A DNA stretch of 17,785 nt. It comes from an uncultured Porphyromonas sp. Its GTDB lineage: Bacteria; Bacteroidota; Bacteroidia; Bacteroidales; Porphyromonadaceae. Location: positions 1 through 17,785 of the forward strand of contig UQBE01000041.1 in NCBI GenBank assembly GCA_900539155.1, written 5' to 3'. Under the pieces are notes generated by a model. That model saw nothing but the letters and a program-made list of their open reading frames with translations, was not told where the DNA came from and did no database searches. Positions 1 to 7,657 of the stretch are shown here, in pieces. Made by a program: the position numbers and the translations under genes. Positions within the stretch are counted from its first letter, which is position 1; the number at the start of each line of letters is the position of its first letter.

Positions 1-42
1 GCACGTATGACTCCAGAGGAAATCTTCGAAATAGAATTATAA
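1..42 (+). CDS. Possible 3' end of a plus-strand gene
   Basis: The first frame of the window reads as a 13-residue tail, ARMTPEEIFEIEL, followed by TAA at 40-42. Its composition looks like a real C-terminus, and it would converge on the sulfatase-family gene that ends at 89. Too little is present to identify a family. Another frame, ending near 62, is also open, so this could be chance. The stretch from 43 to 88 shows no clear terminator, only a short GCCC-T-GGGC inverted repeat near 50-58. Confidence 0.2.
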   Translation, partial: ARMTPEEIFEIEL

Positions 43-88
43 TGCGTCAGCCCTGGGCATAAACTCTGTGCTACTCCTGCTATGGATG

Positions 89-1756
89 CTATCTGTATGA
101 TGTATGTATGCCAGAGAGTCGCATCAGTAGCTGGGGTAGGTCGCTGAGGTTGTGACGCTCAGTGTTGAGCTGTAGAAGCTGATCTCGTAGAGCGGGAGAG
201 ATGCGCTGCATAGCTGGAGAGAGGTAGAGCAGCATGGGTACCTGACCTCTCATCTCGGGCGCAACTGGACCGCTGGTGTAGGGGTGCCACTCACTATACA
301 CACCCACTGGGCTACAATAGATAAGTATCGTGGGGGTCTCCTGGTAGTGTGCGATGAGCTGCTTGAGTAGATAGTCCTGGTAGTAGACGACGTTGTAGTA
401 TTGAGCTACGTGGTCTAGAGCATCGCCTGGTAAGTCTATGTCAATGTTTGCCGATAGACGATTGTACTTACAAAACTCCTCGGGGATACGCCACCAAATG
501 TTACTGCGTGCTCCCAAGAGATGGATGGTGGTGAGACGAGACTGGCTCTCTAGCTGCTTGAGCTGGTCGAGGACTGCGTCATCGTAGGGGATGCGGTCTG
601 TCCACTCCTGATCGTCTGCACGTAGATTGGTAAAGAAGTGCTGGTCGCAGTCGGCTGCTAGCTGTGGGTAGACATCTAGTCCACGGGCTATGCGAGGAGT
701 GTTGTCTAGCCAATAGGTGTCGTAGCCTGCTGCACGAAAGATACTATAGATAGAGGGGTAGGTGTCCCAGCTGTCAGGGCTATCCTTAGGACAGAGAGAG
801 AGCGTCCAGGCTGCAGCTAGAGCTGCATTGTCAGAGGCACTATAGACGCTGTCCAGCTTGATGAGAGAGCCAGCCTGCAGGAGAGAGTCTATGGTAGGGG
901 TGTTGTCGCTGACGATAGGGTTGTAGCAGTGCATCAGGTGCGGGTAGATATCTTCGGCAAGGACCAGCACGACGTTGTGTGGTGGTAGGAGCGAGTCTAC
1001 GACTACCTCTTGAGGTGTGGCTTGTCGAGGTCTGTAGTCTAGCGAGCAGTGCTTAGCATCGTGACGCAACACCCGGCTGCTCAGCATGAGGCGAGCTAGA
1101 GGTGCATGCGCATTGTACTGTATGACTCCAGAGCTAGTGGCGATACGGGTCTGACGCAGATAGTTGATACCGAGTATGTGTGCACCAACGAGAACTACTA
1201 CAAAGAGGAGCCTGGAGCTATATCGCTGGATGCGCTTGTCACAAGGGGTGGGCTGCTCTTTAGTATTCTTAGCGCGACTTATGAGCCAAGAGATGCCGAG
1301 TGGCAGGAAGATAGCTAGTAGGAGCTTGCCGCCCTCTCGTAGCATAAAGGGTATATCTAGTCGTAGCGACTGAAAGAAGCCGTGGGCCTCTCCGGGATTG
1401 GTCGCAAAGATCGGGATGGCGATAGCATCGCAGTAAGGCATCTGATAGGTACTGACGAGGTAGAGGTCCATAATGTGTATGGCACTAACCAGTACTAGCT
1501 CGGTGATGAGGACCACGCGACGTGTGATGCGATGGGGAATCAGAGTGGGGATGATGTAGAGTAGCGTAGCCATCCAGAGGGTATCCCATAGTAGGGGGAG
1601 GTTTTCTCTAGATAGATAAGTGGCACTCCTAGAGAGTAGGCCTCTGATGACGAGGTTATTGAGCGTCAAGATCGCTAGCAGCGCAATCAGTAGCCATACT
1701 AGCTGTGGAATCCTAGCTTTGACTCCCTGGAGGTAGTGTAAGAGTGCTTTTTTCAT
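89..1756 (-). CDS. EptA/sulfatase-fold membrane protein, probable catalytically dead paralog
   Basis: This 555-residue inner-membrane protein has about five hydrophobic helices (roughly residues 17-36, 55-75, 82-105, 142-160, 182-200) followed by an alkaline-phosphatase-fold domain. It is clearly homologous to the gene just upstream: both share PHNVV, MHCY, TP..DSL.QAGSL and a GY.TYW block. The domain keeps the metal-ligand Glu (E268). The neighbour's nucleophile Thr297 aligns with Leu313, His408 of GSH with Arg417, Asp476-His477 with Pro483-Val484, and the late His of AAHG with Pro. Transferase activity is therefore unlikely. The frame is open and full length, so it is not an obvious decaying pseudogene. 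The ATG overlaps the upstream stop as ATGA, which implies translational coupling. A structural or regulatory partner of the active paralog is my inference; a substrate-binding role is another possibility. Confidence 0.85.
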   Translation of the reverse strand: MKKALLHYLQGVKARIPQLVWLLIALLAILTLNNLVIRGLLSRSATYLSRENLPLLWDTLWMATLLYIIPTLIPHRITRRVVLITELVLVSAIHIMDLYLVSTYQMPYCDAIAIPIFATNPGEAHGFFQSLRLDIPFMLREGGKLLLAIFLPLGISWLISRAKNTKEQPTPCDKRIQRYSSRLLFVVVLVGAHILGINYLRQTRIATSSGVIQYNAHAPLARLMLSSRVLRHDAKHCSLDYRPRQATPQEVVVDSLLPPHNVVLVLAEDIYPHLMHCYNPIVSDNTPTIDSLLQAGSLIKLDSVYSASDNAALAAAWTLSLCPKDSPDSWDTYPSIYSIFRAAGYDTYWLDNTPRIARGLDVYPQLAADCDQHFFTNLRADDQEWTDRIPYDDAVLDQLKQLESQSRLTTIHLLGARSNIWWRIPEEFCKYNRLSANIDIDLPGDALDHVAQYYNVVYYQDYLLKQLIAHYQETPTILIYCSPVGVYSEWHPYTSGPVAPEMRGQVPMLLYLSPAMQRISPALRDQLLQLNTERHNLSDLPQLLMRLSGIHTSYR

Positions 1757-3516
1757 AGCTGATCTGGATGCTTAGGTGAGAAGGTTACCTCAGAGCCAAA
1801 GCCCTTGATACATCTAGGACGGGTCGCATCGTACGATAGACTCCATAGCTGTAAGCGGGGAATGGTATAGTTTGACTCGATGCCCATAAGTCCCATGAGT
1901 GAAGAGGTGAAGAGATCGGTCATGAAGGGTTTGTATCGCGCACGCTGCACGGCGAGTAGGATGTCGGGATTCTCTGCAGCAAACTGATCGGACATATAGA
2001 CCATAAAGGGTACCTGCAGAGCACTCTCGCAGACTCCGTGTGCTGCCTGATGAGGAGCCTTGGGATTGTCGTAGCGAGAGATAGCATGATCTGAGAAGTA
2101 GATGACGATGGAGGAGCTCTGGCTGTAGTATTTGATAATCTCTGAGACGATGGAGTCGTTGTAGAGGATCGAGTTCATATACTCAGCCGAGTTTTGCGCC
2201 TCTCCTGAGCTGAGGCGAGGCTCTACCTGCTTTACATCTGTAGCTGTAAAGTGGCTAAAGCGATCGTTGGGGTATCTATCGGCAAAGGCCGCATGACTCC
2301 CCATCAAGTGAGTTACGACGAGAAGGCTCCCATTAGGTGAAGTTGTATGCCGATAGTCGATCAGATGCGGGAGGAGGAGTTCATCGTGCTTGACTTGCCC
2401 AGCCTTCCAGTGCAAGGCACTAGAGGTACTCCCATCGGTGTAGTAAGTGCTGTCGGCCGTGGAGGCTATGAGCGAGACCTCCTCGATCCAGTCTCCACTC
2501 ATCTCCTGATTGCTACACCAGTAGGTTTTGTAGCCAGCAGAGGAGAAGGTGATAGGGAGTGTCGTCGTGGCATCCCAAGGAGCTTGCTCGTCTTCGCCTC
2601 GTATGGTGAGGACGCGTCGCAGCGAGGTGAGCGTGTTAGGCTGTGGGCAGACGACATCATCGTAGAGGACTAGTGAGCCAGCCTGGACTAGTGAGTCTAG
2701 GCGTGGGGTATTCTCTAGTGGATAGCCGTAGCAGTGCATGTCTAAGCGACGTAGAGACTCGCCTATGATGACCACCACGTTGTGTGGCTGACGCTGCGGC
2801 ATGAGGCGAACGTTGGTCGGAGTGTTTTTCCATAAGTTTTGCCCCATCTCGTCGTATCGCTTTTGATTGGTAAAGACTCCTAGCGTGGTCGCTACGTAGC
2901 GGCTCATCATACTATACTCGTGAGCGAGCGTGTAAGCCTCTTCATTCGAGATACCCCCTGTCACTATTGGGCTTAGCTGTGTAGCGTGCGGTATACCAGA
3001 GATAAGTACTAGCAGTAGCATGAAGACTAGTCCCCAGCCCTTGCGGGTTAACCAGGTCACAAGACTGATGCCACAGAGCAGTCCGATAGCCTCTAGTAGC
3101 GTGTGCATCGGCATACTCCATGGTAGTAGCGAGCGACACACATCATCGGCCCAGGGCGGATAGTACTGCAGCAAGACGGTCTGCGTCAGGAGCGTGCCGT
3201 ACTGGGTGAGCAGATAGTACTCATATATAAATAGTAGTGCCGAGAGTAGTACGATGAGACTAGTCCAGGAGATGCGCCACCACCGCTGCGGCAGTATGGC
3301 AGGGAGCGTCATCAGTATCGCAGTGCCGGCGATATAGCCTCCCAGCCAAAGGAGCAGAGGCATCTCCATACGAAGGTGTAGTATCATTAAGCTCCCCATA
3401 AGCACTTGCAGGAGGGTCAGGAAGGCAAAGAGATTTGGCATACTACACATGCGCCCCCACAACTGCTTCAGATAGCCCCCACAGATGGAGAGAAGCCTTT
3501 TTATCTTAGGAATCAT
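1753..3516 (-). CDS. EptA-like phosphoethanolamine transferase (sulfatase fold), membrane bound
   Basis: This 587-residue protein has five predicted membrane helices (about 27-48, 52-75, 82-104, 137-156, 162-176) and a periplasmic alkaline-phosphatase-fold domain from about residue 245. The catalytic set of the lipid A phosphoethanolamine transferase family (EptA, MCR) is present: IGES with E253, NTLT with nucleophile Thr297, MGSH with His408, SDH with D476-H477, and AAHG with His493. By family, such enzymes move phosphoethanolamine from phosphatidylethanolamine to lipid A or another envelope glycan. Lipid A of P. gingivalis is known to carry phosphoethanolamine, so lipid A is a reasonable substrate guess. 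The usual EptA cysteines around the nucleophile are not conserved. It is followed by an overlapping inactive-looking paralog. Exact substrate is unknown. Confidence 0.85.
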   Translation of the reverse strand: MIPKIKRLLSICGGYLKQLWGRMCSMPNLFAFLTLLQVLMGSLMILHLRMEMPLLLWLGGYIAGTAILMTLPAILPQRWWRISWTSLIVLLSALLFIYEYYLLTQYGTLLTQTVLLQYYPPWADDVCRSLLPWSMPMHTLLEAIGLLCGISLVTWLTRKGWGLVFMLLLVLISGIPHATQLSPIVTGGISNEEAYTLAHEYSMMSRYVATTLGVFTNQKRYDEMGQNLWKNTPTNVRLMPQRQPHNVVVIIGESLRRLDMHCYGYPLENTPRLDSLVQAGSLVLYDDVVCPQPNTLTSLRRVLTIRGEDEQAPWDATTTLPITFSSAGYKTYWCSNQEMSGDWIEEVSLIASTADSTYYTDGSTSSALHWKAGQVKHDELLLPHLIDYRHTTSPNGSLLVVTHLMGSHAAFADRYPNDRFSHFTATDVKQVEPRLSSGEAQNSAEYMNSILYNDSIVSEIIKYYSQSSSIVIYFSDHAISRYDNPKAPHQAAHGVCESALQVPFMVYMSDQFAAENPDILLAVQRARYKPFMTDLFTSSLMGLMGIESNYTIPRLQLWSLSYDATRPRCIKGFGSEVTFSPKHPDQL

Positions 3517-3541
3517 CGGAATAAAAGATTGCTAGTTAACA

Positions 3542-3567
3542 AGGTCGTAATAAGAGGTCGTAATAAG
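3542..3567. repeat. Perfect 13-bp tandem duplication in the leader of the transferase gene
   Basis: The sequence AGGTCGTAATAAG occurs twice back to back, at 3542-3554 and 3555-3567, with no mismatch. It lies between the likely promoter (3575-3582) and the start codon at 3516, so at least one copy should be in the 5' untranslated region. It could be a recent slippage duplication or a paired regulator site. Confidence 0.9.
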
Positions 3568-3574
3568 TCTAGCG

Positions 3575-3582
3575 CAAAAGTA
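3575..3582 (-). promoter_or_regulatory. Candidate Bacteroidetes -7 box for the transferase pair
   Basis: The minus strand reads TACTTTTG, which fits the Bacteroidetes -7 consensus TAnnTTTG, about 60 bases before the start codon at 3516. I see no good TTTG at the expected -33 position. The call therefore rests on the -7 box and its location only. Confidence 0.4.
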
Positions 3583-3604
3583 CGAAAAGTAGTGTTCCCC
3601 CCGC

Positions 3605-4117
3605 TTACTTATCGCTCTGCGCCTTGCATCGGTGGTATAGATTGGTACACCCCTCAGTGAGTAGATCCAGGACGAGCTCAAAGCCCGACGCACCGCCGTA
3701 GTATGGATCGGGGATGTGGTCCCATGGCATCTGCTCGAGGTAGTCCGCCATACGCACGACCTTCTCCTGCTGCTCTAGCGTCGGAGCTAGCTCGCGCAGT
3801 GCATCATAGTTGTCATCGTCCATGGCGATGATCAGGTCAAAGGCGTCAAAGTCTTCATCCTTAATCTGCCTCGCACGATGCGTCATCTCAATGCCCCGCC
3901 GTGCTGCATGGGCACGCATGCGCGGATCTGCTAGTTGTCCCTGATGCCATCCACCTATGCCTGCCGAGTCTACTTCGATTCGAGACGAACTGGCGGGGTC
4001 TTCGGCTAGGAGTTGTCGCATGATAGCCTCTGCGAGAGGCGAGCGACAGATGTTGCCTAGACAGACGAAGAGGATGCGGTAAGGAGCTTTACTACTAGAG
4101 TCGCTCTGTGCCATCAT
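3605..4117 (-). CDS. Low-molecular-weight protein tyrosine phosphatase
   Basis: This 170-residue cytoplasmic protein has the complete class signature. The P-loop VCLGNICRSP (residues 18-27) carries nucleophile Cys19 and phosphate-binding Arg25, and the late DPYYGG (137-142) supplies the general acid Asp137. Length is close to the usual 150-160, with about ten extra N-terminal residues. Two ATGs occur in tandem at 4117 and 4114; I used the first. The gene overlaps the end of the acyltransferase gene by 23 bases, so the two are probably co-transcribed and coupled. The P. gingivalis member Ltp1 works against a BY-kinase in exopolysaccharide and community control. Whether this is its ortholog cannot be told here, and no kinase gene is in the window. 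An arsenate reductase role is possible but less likely, as no ars genes are nearby. Confidence 0.92.
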   Translation of the reverse strand: MMAQSDSSSKAPYRILFVCLGNICRSPLAEAIMRQLLAEDPASSSRIEVDSAGIGGWHQGQLADPRMRAHAARRGIEMTHRARQIKDEDFDAFDLIIAMDDDNYDALRELAPTLEQQEKVVRMADYLEQMPWDHIPDPYYGGASGFELVLDLLTEGCTNLYHRCKAQSDK

Positions 4118-4844
4118 GTATGCCTTGCTGTATCGTGTGGTAAACTTGCTCGCGGAGATCTTGTATCGGCTGATCCGAGGTATGGAACTCTCGAGGGTGG
4201 ACTGGCGGATGTATATCTAGATAGAGGCGACGCCAGTGTGGTAGCAACGAGCCTGCGCGCATCACGCCATAGGAACCCGAGATGGAGACAGGGATGATCG
4301 GGATGTCTAGCTCATCGGCGATCACGAAGCCGCCCTTCTTGAAGGGCTGCATACGTCCCGTGCGAGTACGACTGCCCTCGGGGAAGATAAAGATCGAGTA
4401 GCCATCACCGAGCGAACGCTTAGCTTCGTCTAGTGAGTTACGGATGTTCTGTATGCTATGCCCATTGACAAAGATAAAGCCCGCGACTGCGCACGCTTTG
4501 CCCACAAAGGGGACACGCCGCAGCGACTCTTTCATCACCCACTTGAAGGGGATGCCGAGGAAGCCGTAGAGGAGGAAGATGTCGTAAGCGCCTTGGTGGT
4601 TGGCCATGACGACATAGGGACCCGACTTCTTGTCGTAGTTCTTGCGCCCTCGCACGGTGACGGGACAGAGGGATAGGATCAGTCCTAGCCACGACCAGAT
4701 GAGTCCTGGGTAGTAGCTAAAGAACTTGCCGAAGCCTAGCAAGCAGCCCACCGTCATGATAAGTGCCAAGACGATGGTTACCACCGCATAGATGGGAGCC
4801 GCTATTAAGACTATATATATAATGTATAGTATACGTAGTAGCAT
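4095..4844 (-). CDS. plsC: 1-acyl-sn-glycerol-3-phosphate acyltransferase (PlsC family)
   Basis: This 249-residue membrane protein would catalyse the second acylation of phospholipid synthesis, making phosphatidic acid from lysophosphatidic acid. Strongly hydrophobic segments lie at about residues 5-37 and 43-60. The acyltransferase blocks follow in order: NHQGAYD with the catalytic His83-x4-Asp88, the IFVNG stretch near 124-128, FPEGSRTRTG (154-163) for glycerophosphate binding, and IPVSI (185-189). Length is typical. The start at 4844 precedes the first hydrophobic helix directly. Its 3' end overlaps the tyrosine phosphatase gene by 23 bases. Related families acylate ornithine or lipid A precursors, so substrate specificity is less certain than the reaction type. 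Confidence 0.9.
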   Translation of the reverse strand: MLLRILYIIYIVLIAAPIYAVVTIVLALIMTVGCLLGFGKFFSYYPGLIWSWLGLILSLCPVTVRGRKNYDKKSGPYVVMANHQGAYDIFLLYGFLGIPFKWVMKESLRRVPFVGKACAVAGFIFVNGHSIQNIRNSLDEAKRSLGDGYSIFIFPEGSRTRTGRMQPFKKGGFVIADELDIPIIPVSISGSYGVMRAGSLLPHWRRLYLDIHPPVHPREFHTSDQPIQDLREQVYHTIQQGIHDGTERL

Positions 4845-4913
4845 AGAGGAGTAGGGGGTTGTCTCACATACTGAAGTCGTAGCATACGAGCCTCAGAGCT
4901 TGTATCTTGCTCA

Positions 4914-4921
4914 CAAAGGTA
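4914..4921 (-). promoter_or_regulatory. Candidate -7 box upstream of plsC
   Basis: TACCTTTG on the minus strand matches the Bacteroidetes -7 box exactly. It lies in the 121-bp gap between the M16 peptidase and plsC, about 70 bases before the plsC start. The -33 position at 19 bases reads TGA rather than TTG, so strength is uncertain. Confidence 0.5.
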
Positions 4922-4965
4922 ATGAAAAAGCCCTTGACAGTCACTTCCTTCGTAATGTCGCTTTA

Positions 4966-6210
4966 CTACTTATAGATGAGCGTGTGTCGCTGCGCTCTCG
5001 TTAGGTAGCGACTGACCATCTCGGTGATATTCTCAGGCGTGATCGCCTGTATGCGCTCTGCCACCTCGGCGACGCTACTGACTCTGCCGAAGTAAAGGTA
5101 GCTCTTGAGCATCGTGATGAGCTCGCTGTCGTGCTGATCGTTGGCGAGGAGTAGCTGCCCCACGATCTGCTGCTTACTGATCGCCAGCTGCTCCACACTC
5201 ATAGGCGTGGTGACGTAGCGGTCCAAGATGCTATGCACCGCCTCCACTGCTTGTTGTAGTGTGTCGCTCCCTGTGCCCAGGTAAACGCTCCAGACGCCAT
5301 CACTCAGGTAAGGCGTATAATTTGCTTCGACACTGTAGACCAGTCCCAGCTCTTCACGCAGATGAAGGTTCAGCTGCGAGGAGATGGCGGGTCCTCCGAC
5401 GAAGTTGTTGAAGAGCGTCATTGCGTAGCGCTCTCGATTGTGCAGGCTCGGAGCATGCGTCCCTATGATGCAGTGGCACTGGTTGGTGCGGTAGTGGTGG
5501 GTCTTAGCGATGAGCCGCTCGGGTGTGCCCGTGGGCTTGACCTTTGGCACCTTAAATGGGTCTCCTGCAGCTACTCGAGGCTCGCTGTAGAGATGCTCGA
5601 TCATCTCGATCGCTTTGTCAAAGTCTATCTCGCCCCAGATGCCCAGCACCATATTGTCGGGGCGGTAGTACTGATCCATAAAGCGTCGCACGACTGTCGA
5701 GGAGATACGTCTGACAGACTGCTCGGAGCCTAGGATGTTGTGCGCTAGCGGTGTGCCGCTAAAGAGTAGCTCCTCAAACTCATCATATATCCGCTCGCTC
5801 GGAGCATCTAGGTAGCTGGCTATCTCCTCGATGATCACCTCCTGCTCCTTGCTCAGTTCCTCGGCGGGTATGTAGCTGTTGAGCACGATGTCTGTGAGCA
5901 GATGAACGGCCCTGAGCGCATAGCGTGAGGGGATGGATATGTGTAGGGTCGTATCCTCCTTAGTAGTGAAAGCGTTGAGATCAGCACCCACCGCCTCGAC
6001 ACGATTCACCAGGTGTAGGGCGTGTCGTCTATGCGTCCCCTTAAAGAGCATGTGCTCCGTACAGTGCGCCAATCCATGGTAGGGTTGCGGATCGTGAGCC
6101 GACCCCGTCTGTACCATGTAGCCTATGTAGGTGACCTGGCTGGGGATAGGGTAGTAGACGATACGTAGTCCCTGGGTAGTGGTGTGGTATTGTAGTTGTG
6201 GAGATGTCAT
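4966..6210 (-). CDS. M16-family zinc metallopeptidase (pitrilysin / processing-peptidase type)
   Basis: This 414-residue protein carries the inverted zinc motif HxxEH as HCTEH (residues 49-53), with His49 and His53 as ligands and Glu52 as catalytic base. The third ligand is Glu129 in the EVIIEEIASY stretch, at the normal distance of about 76 residues. The N-terminal M16 domain spans roughly 12-165 and the inactive C-terminal M16 domain about 170-360, including the conserved GGPAISSQLNLHLREELGL region. The size fits single-chain bacterial M16B peptidases. I see no signal peptide, so it is probably cytoplasmic; the substrate is unknown. It sits downstream of the rpsP terminator with only a short gap, and no clear promoter of its own is visible. 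Confidence 0.92.
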   Translation of the reverse strand: MTSPQLQYHTTTQGLRIVYYPIPSQVTYIGYMVQTGSAHDPQPYHGLAHCTEHMLFKGTHRRHALHLVNRVEAVGADLNAFTTKEDTTLHISIPSRYALRAVHLLTDIVLNSYIPAEELSKEQEVIIEEIASYLDAPSERIYDEFEELLFSGTPLAHNILGSEQSVRRISSTVVRRFMDQYYRPDNMVLGIWGEIDFDKAIEMIEHLYSEPRVAAGDPFKVPKVKPTGTPERLIAKTHHYRTNQCHCIIGTHAPSLHNRERYAMTLFNNFVGGPAISSQLNLHLREELGLVYSVEANYTPYLSDGVWSVYLGTGSDTLQQAVEAVHSILDRYVTTPMSVEQLAISKQQIVGQLLLANDQHDSELITMLKSYLYFGRVSSVAEVAERIQAITPENITEMVSRYLTRAQRHTLIYK

Positions 6211-6249
6211 AATGAAAGAGAGAGACAGTCACATAGATCTGCCAGCTCC

Positions 6250-6288
6250 AAAAAAGAACCCAGACCACACAAAGTCATGTAGTCTGGG
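6250..6288 (-). terminator. Intrinsic terminator after rpsP
   Basis: On the minus strand the stem is CCCAGACTAC paired with GTGGTCTGGG: ten pairs, one of them a G-U. The loop is 10 bases, followed by TTCTTTTTT. It lies about 80 bases after the rpsP stop and 40 bases before the M16 start, so it should separate the two genes. Confidence 0.85.
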
Positions 6289-6302
6289 CCTCTCTAGATG
6301 TT

Positions 6303-6324
6303 ATGATACATAGATACGTATCAT
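6303..6324. repeat. Small inverted repeat in the rpsP 3' region
   Basis: ATGATAC (6303-6309) and GTATCAT (6318-6324) are perfect inverted copies with an 8-base loop, just before the rpsP terminator. It may add 3'-end stability to the transcript; no function is established. Confidence 0.5.
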
Positions 6325-6369
6325 GGTAGATACGACTAGGTATGTCGTAAAGGTTGTGTAGCTGTCAGC

Positions 6370-6963
6370 TTACTCAGCAGCGGGAGCCTCTTCGGTAGCT
6401 GGTGCTTCCTCAGCGGCAGGAGCCTCCTCGGTAGCGTTAGCCTCCTCGTTAGCCTCTGCTTCAGCCTTTGCAGCAGCTTCGGCCTCAGCCTTCTCGCGCT
6501 CGATGGCTGCCTTCTTCTCCTCTAGTGCCTTGCTACGCTCCTTGTTTTGCTCTTCCTCAGCTTCGTGCTGCTTCTGAGCTATATCATGAGCCTTCTGCTG
6601 GTCACGCTCAGCGACTCCCTTGAGGAGCTGCTGCTTGTTTGTGAGCCAGCTCTCAAAGCGCTGGTCTGCGACCTCCTGTGTGAATGCGCCCTTGGCGACA
6701 CCACCATCGAGGTGCTTCTTAAGGAGGACACCCTCACGTGAGAGGATGCGACGTGCGGTGTCACTAGGCTGTGCACCGACCTTGAGCCAATAGAGAGCGC
6801 GGTCAAACTTCAAATCTATTGTAGCAGGATTAGTGTTCGGATTATAAGAACCTATCCTCTCAATAAACTTTCCATCCCGTGGAGCCCTGCTATCAGCGAT
6901 GACGATACGGTAGAAGGGGTAGCCACGACGACCGAATCTTTGTAGTCTGATTTTAGTTGCCAT
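6370..6963 (-). CDS. rpsP: 30S ribosomal protein S16 with long C-terminal extension
   Basis: The start at 6963 gives MATKIRLQRFGRRGYPFYRIV, the canonical S16 N-terminus. The frame is open up to a TTG at 7056, but that extra stretch covers the promoter, so I reject the longer form. The protein is 197 residues. The S16 core occupies about residues 1-80 (RAPRDGKFIE, GSYNPNT, GAQPSDTARRIL). The rest is a charged, helical, probably coiled-coil region (about 100-175) and a tail of repeated EEAPA units. S16 helps assemble and stabilise the 30S subunit. Long acidic/alanine tails are usual for S16 in Bacteroidetes; most bacteria have only about 80-90 residues. The gene has its own promoter and terminator and is likely monocistronic. 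Confidence 0.97.
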   Translation of the reverse strand: MATKIRLQRFGRRGYPFYRIVIADSRAPRDGKFIERIGSYNPNTNPATIDLKFDRALYWLKVGAQPSDTARRILSREGVLLKKHLDGGVAKGAFTQEVADQRFESWLTNKQQLLKGVAERDQQKAHDIAQKQHEAEEEQNKERSKALEEKKAAIEREKAEAEAAAKAEAEANEEANATEEAPAAEEAPATEEAPAAE

Positions 6964-7026
6964 TGTTGATATTGAGATTTGAATGATTTGGATGTCCGTG
7001 AGAACTTTCGTCTCATACGAACCGTG

Positions 7027-7056
7027 CAAAGGTACGCAAAAATCTTCATTCCACAA
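7027..7056 (-). promoter_or_regulatory. rpsP promoter
   Basis: On the minus strand TTG (7056-7054) is followed by a 19-base spacer and TACCTTTG (7034-7027), the Bacteroidetes -33/-7 arrangement. The same geometry occurs before tRNA-Asp and at 17594-17624. It leaves a leader of roughly 55-60 bases before the rpsP ATG at 6963. Confidence 0.8.
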
Positions 7057-7149
7057 TCATCTCCACAAAACGGCTATTGGCTATAATGTTCAAGTGAGAA
7101 ATGATTGTCCTCTATGCGAGCATCGCTCCTCCGTCAGGTGAGCAGATTT

Positions 7150-7569
7150 TTATTTATCACGATCCATAGGCAACTTCGGACTGAAAGGATAAATGATCCG
7201 CCAAGGCTTTATCTCAGATCTATAATAGACATAAGCCCAACAGGTGTACTTTTTCTTCAGCAGCTTATTTACTATTCTATCTTCATTGATATTGAAGCTA
7301 TTGAGATTGCTCACCAGAACCTTTATTGAATCGACGTTCCCGTTTTCTTGTAGGTATAGACCTACAATGAATCTGATGTCACATTTAATAGAATCGAAAT
7401 CGCCATCATATTCGCTCTTAAACTCTTCGCAAAGGAAGCTGTTGAGTTCTCTCGTACAGTCAGCCGTGTTCATGCCTACATACTTCCTACTGGAACATCC
7501 CAATACAATAGTAATGGTAAGGCATACAGAGGAAATGCAAACGAGCCAACTTATTAAACCACTCTTCAT
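7150..7569 (-). CDS. Small lipoprotein with a TonB C-terminal-like domain
   Basis: I do not recognise a named gene. The 139-residue product starts with a lipoprotein signal: a positive start, a hydrophobic core (about residues 5-23) and the lipobox VLGC with Cys25 as the lipidated residue, followed by SS. The mature part has IRFIV, ENGNVDSIKVL and, near the end, W, EIKPWRIIYPFSP. This order resembles the beta-alpha-beta TonB C-terminal fold, in which G.V..(I/V)KV and a final V.Y..P.. strand are typical; that assignment is inference. It is probably anchored in the cell envelope. The coding sequence is more AT-rich and uses more Asn, Lys and Ile codons than its neighbours, hinting at acquisition. 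A possible TACATTTG box lies about 50 bases upstream. Confidence 0.75.
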   Translation of the reverse strand: MKSGLISWLVCISSVCLTITIVLGCSSRKYVGMNTADCTRELNSFLCEEFKSEYDGDFDSIKCDIRFIVGLYLQENGNVDSIKVLVSNLNSFNINEDRIVNKLLKKKYTCWAYVYYRSEIKPWRIIYPFSPKLPMDRDK

Positions 7570-7617
7570 AGTCTCTTTTTATAACCGCACATTCCAGTGT
7601 CAAGTGCACCCTGCGTA

Positions 7618-7625
7618 CAAATGTA
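7618..7625 (-). promoter_or_regulatory. Candidate -7 box for the lipoprotein gene
   Basis: TACATTTG on the minus strand fits TAnnTTTG and sits about 50 bases before the lipoprotein ATG at 7569. No clear -33 TTTG is seen at 17-22 bases, so the promoter may be weak or activator dependent. Confidence 0.4.
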
Positions 7626-7657
7626 GGGAAAAACTTCGTAGGGAGTCATCCCTGCCC

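Noticed and set aside
89..1756. Pseudogene call for the second transferase-like gene
   Set aside because: There is no frameshift or internal stop, and the start overlaps the upstream stop. Loss is limited to active-site residues, so I keep it as a CDS.
2347..2673. 108-residue plus-strand frame inside the transferase gene
   Set aside because: It lies antisense to a conserved catalytic domain and shows no domain of its own. The plus-strand frames at 1106-1373, 5362-5733, 12603-13086, 13492-13977 and 15424-15741 are rejected for the same reason.
6964..7056. 31-residue N-terminal extension of rpsP starting at a TTG
   Set aside because: It covers the -33/-7 promoter, and the standard S16 start MATKIRL is present at 6963.
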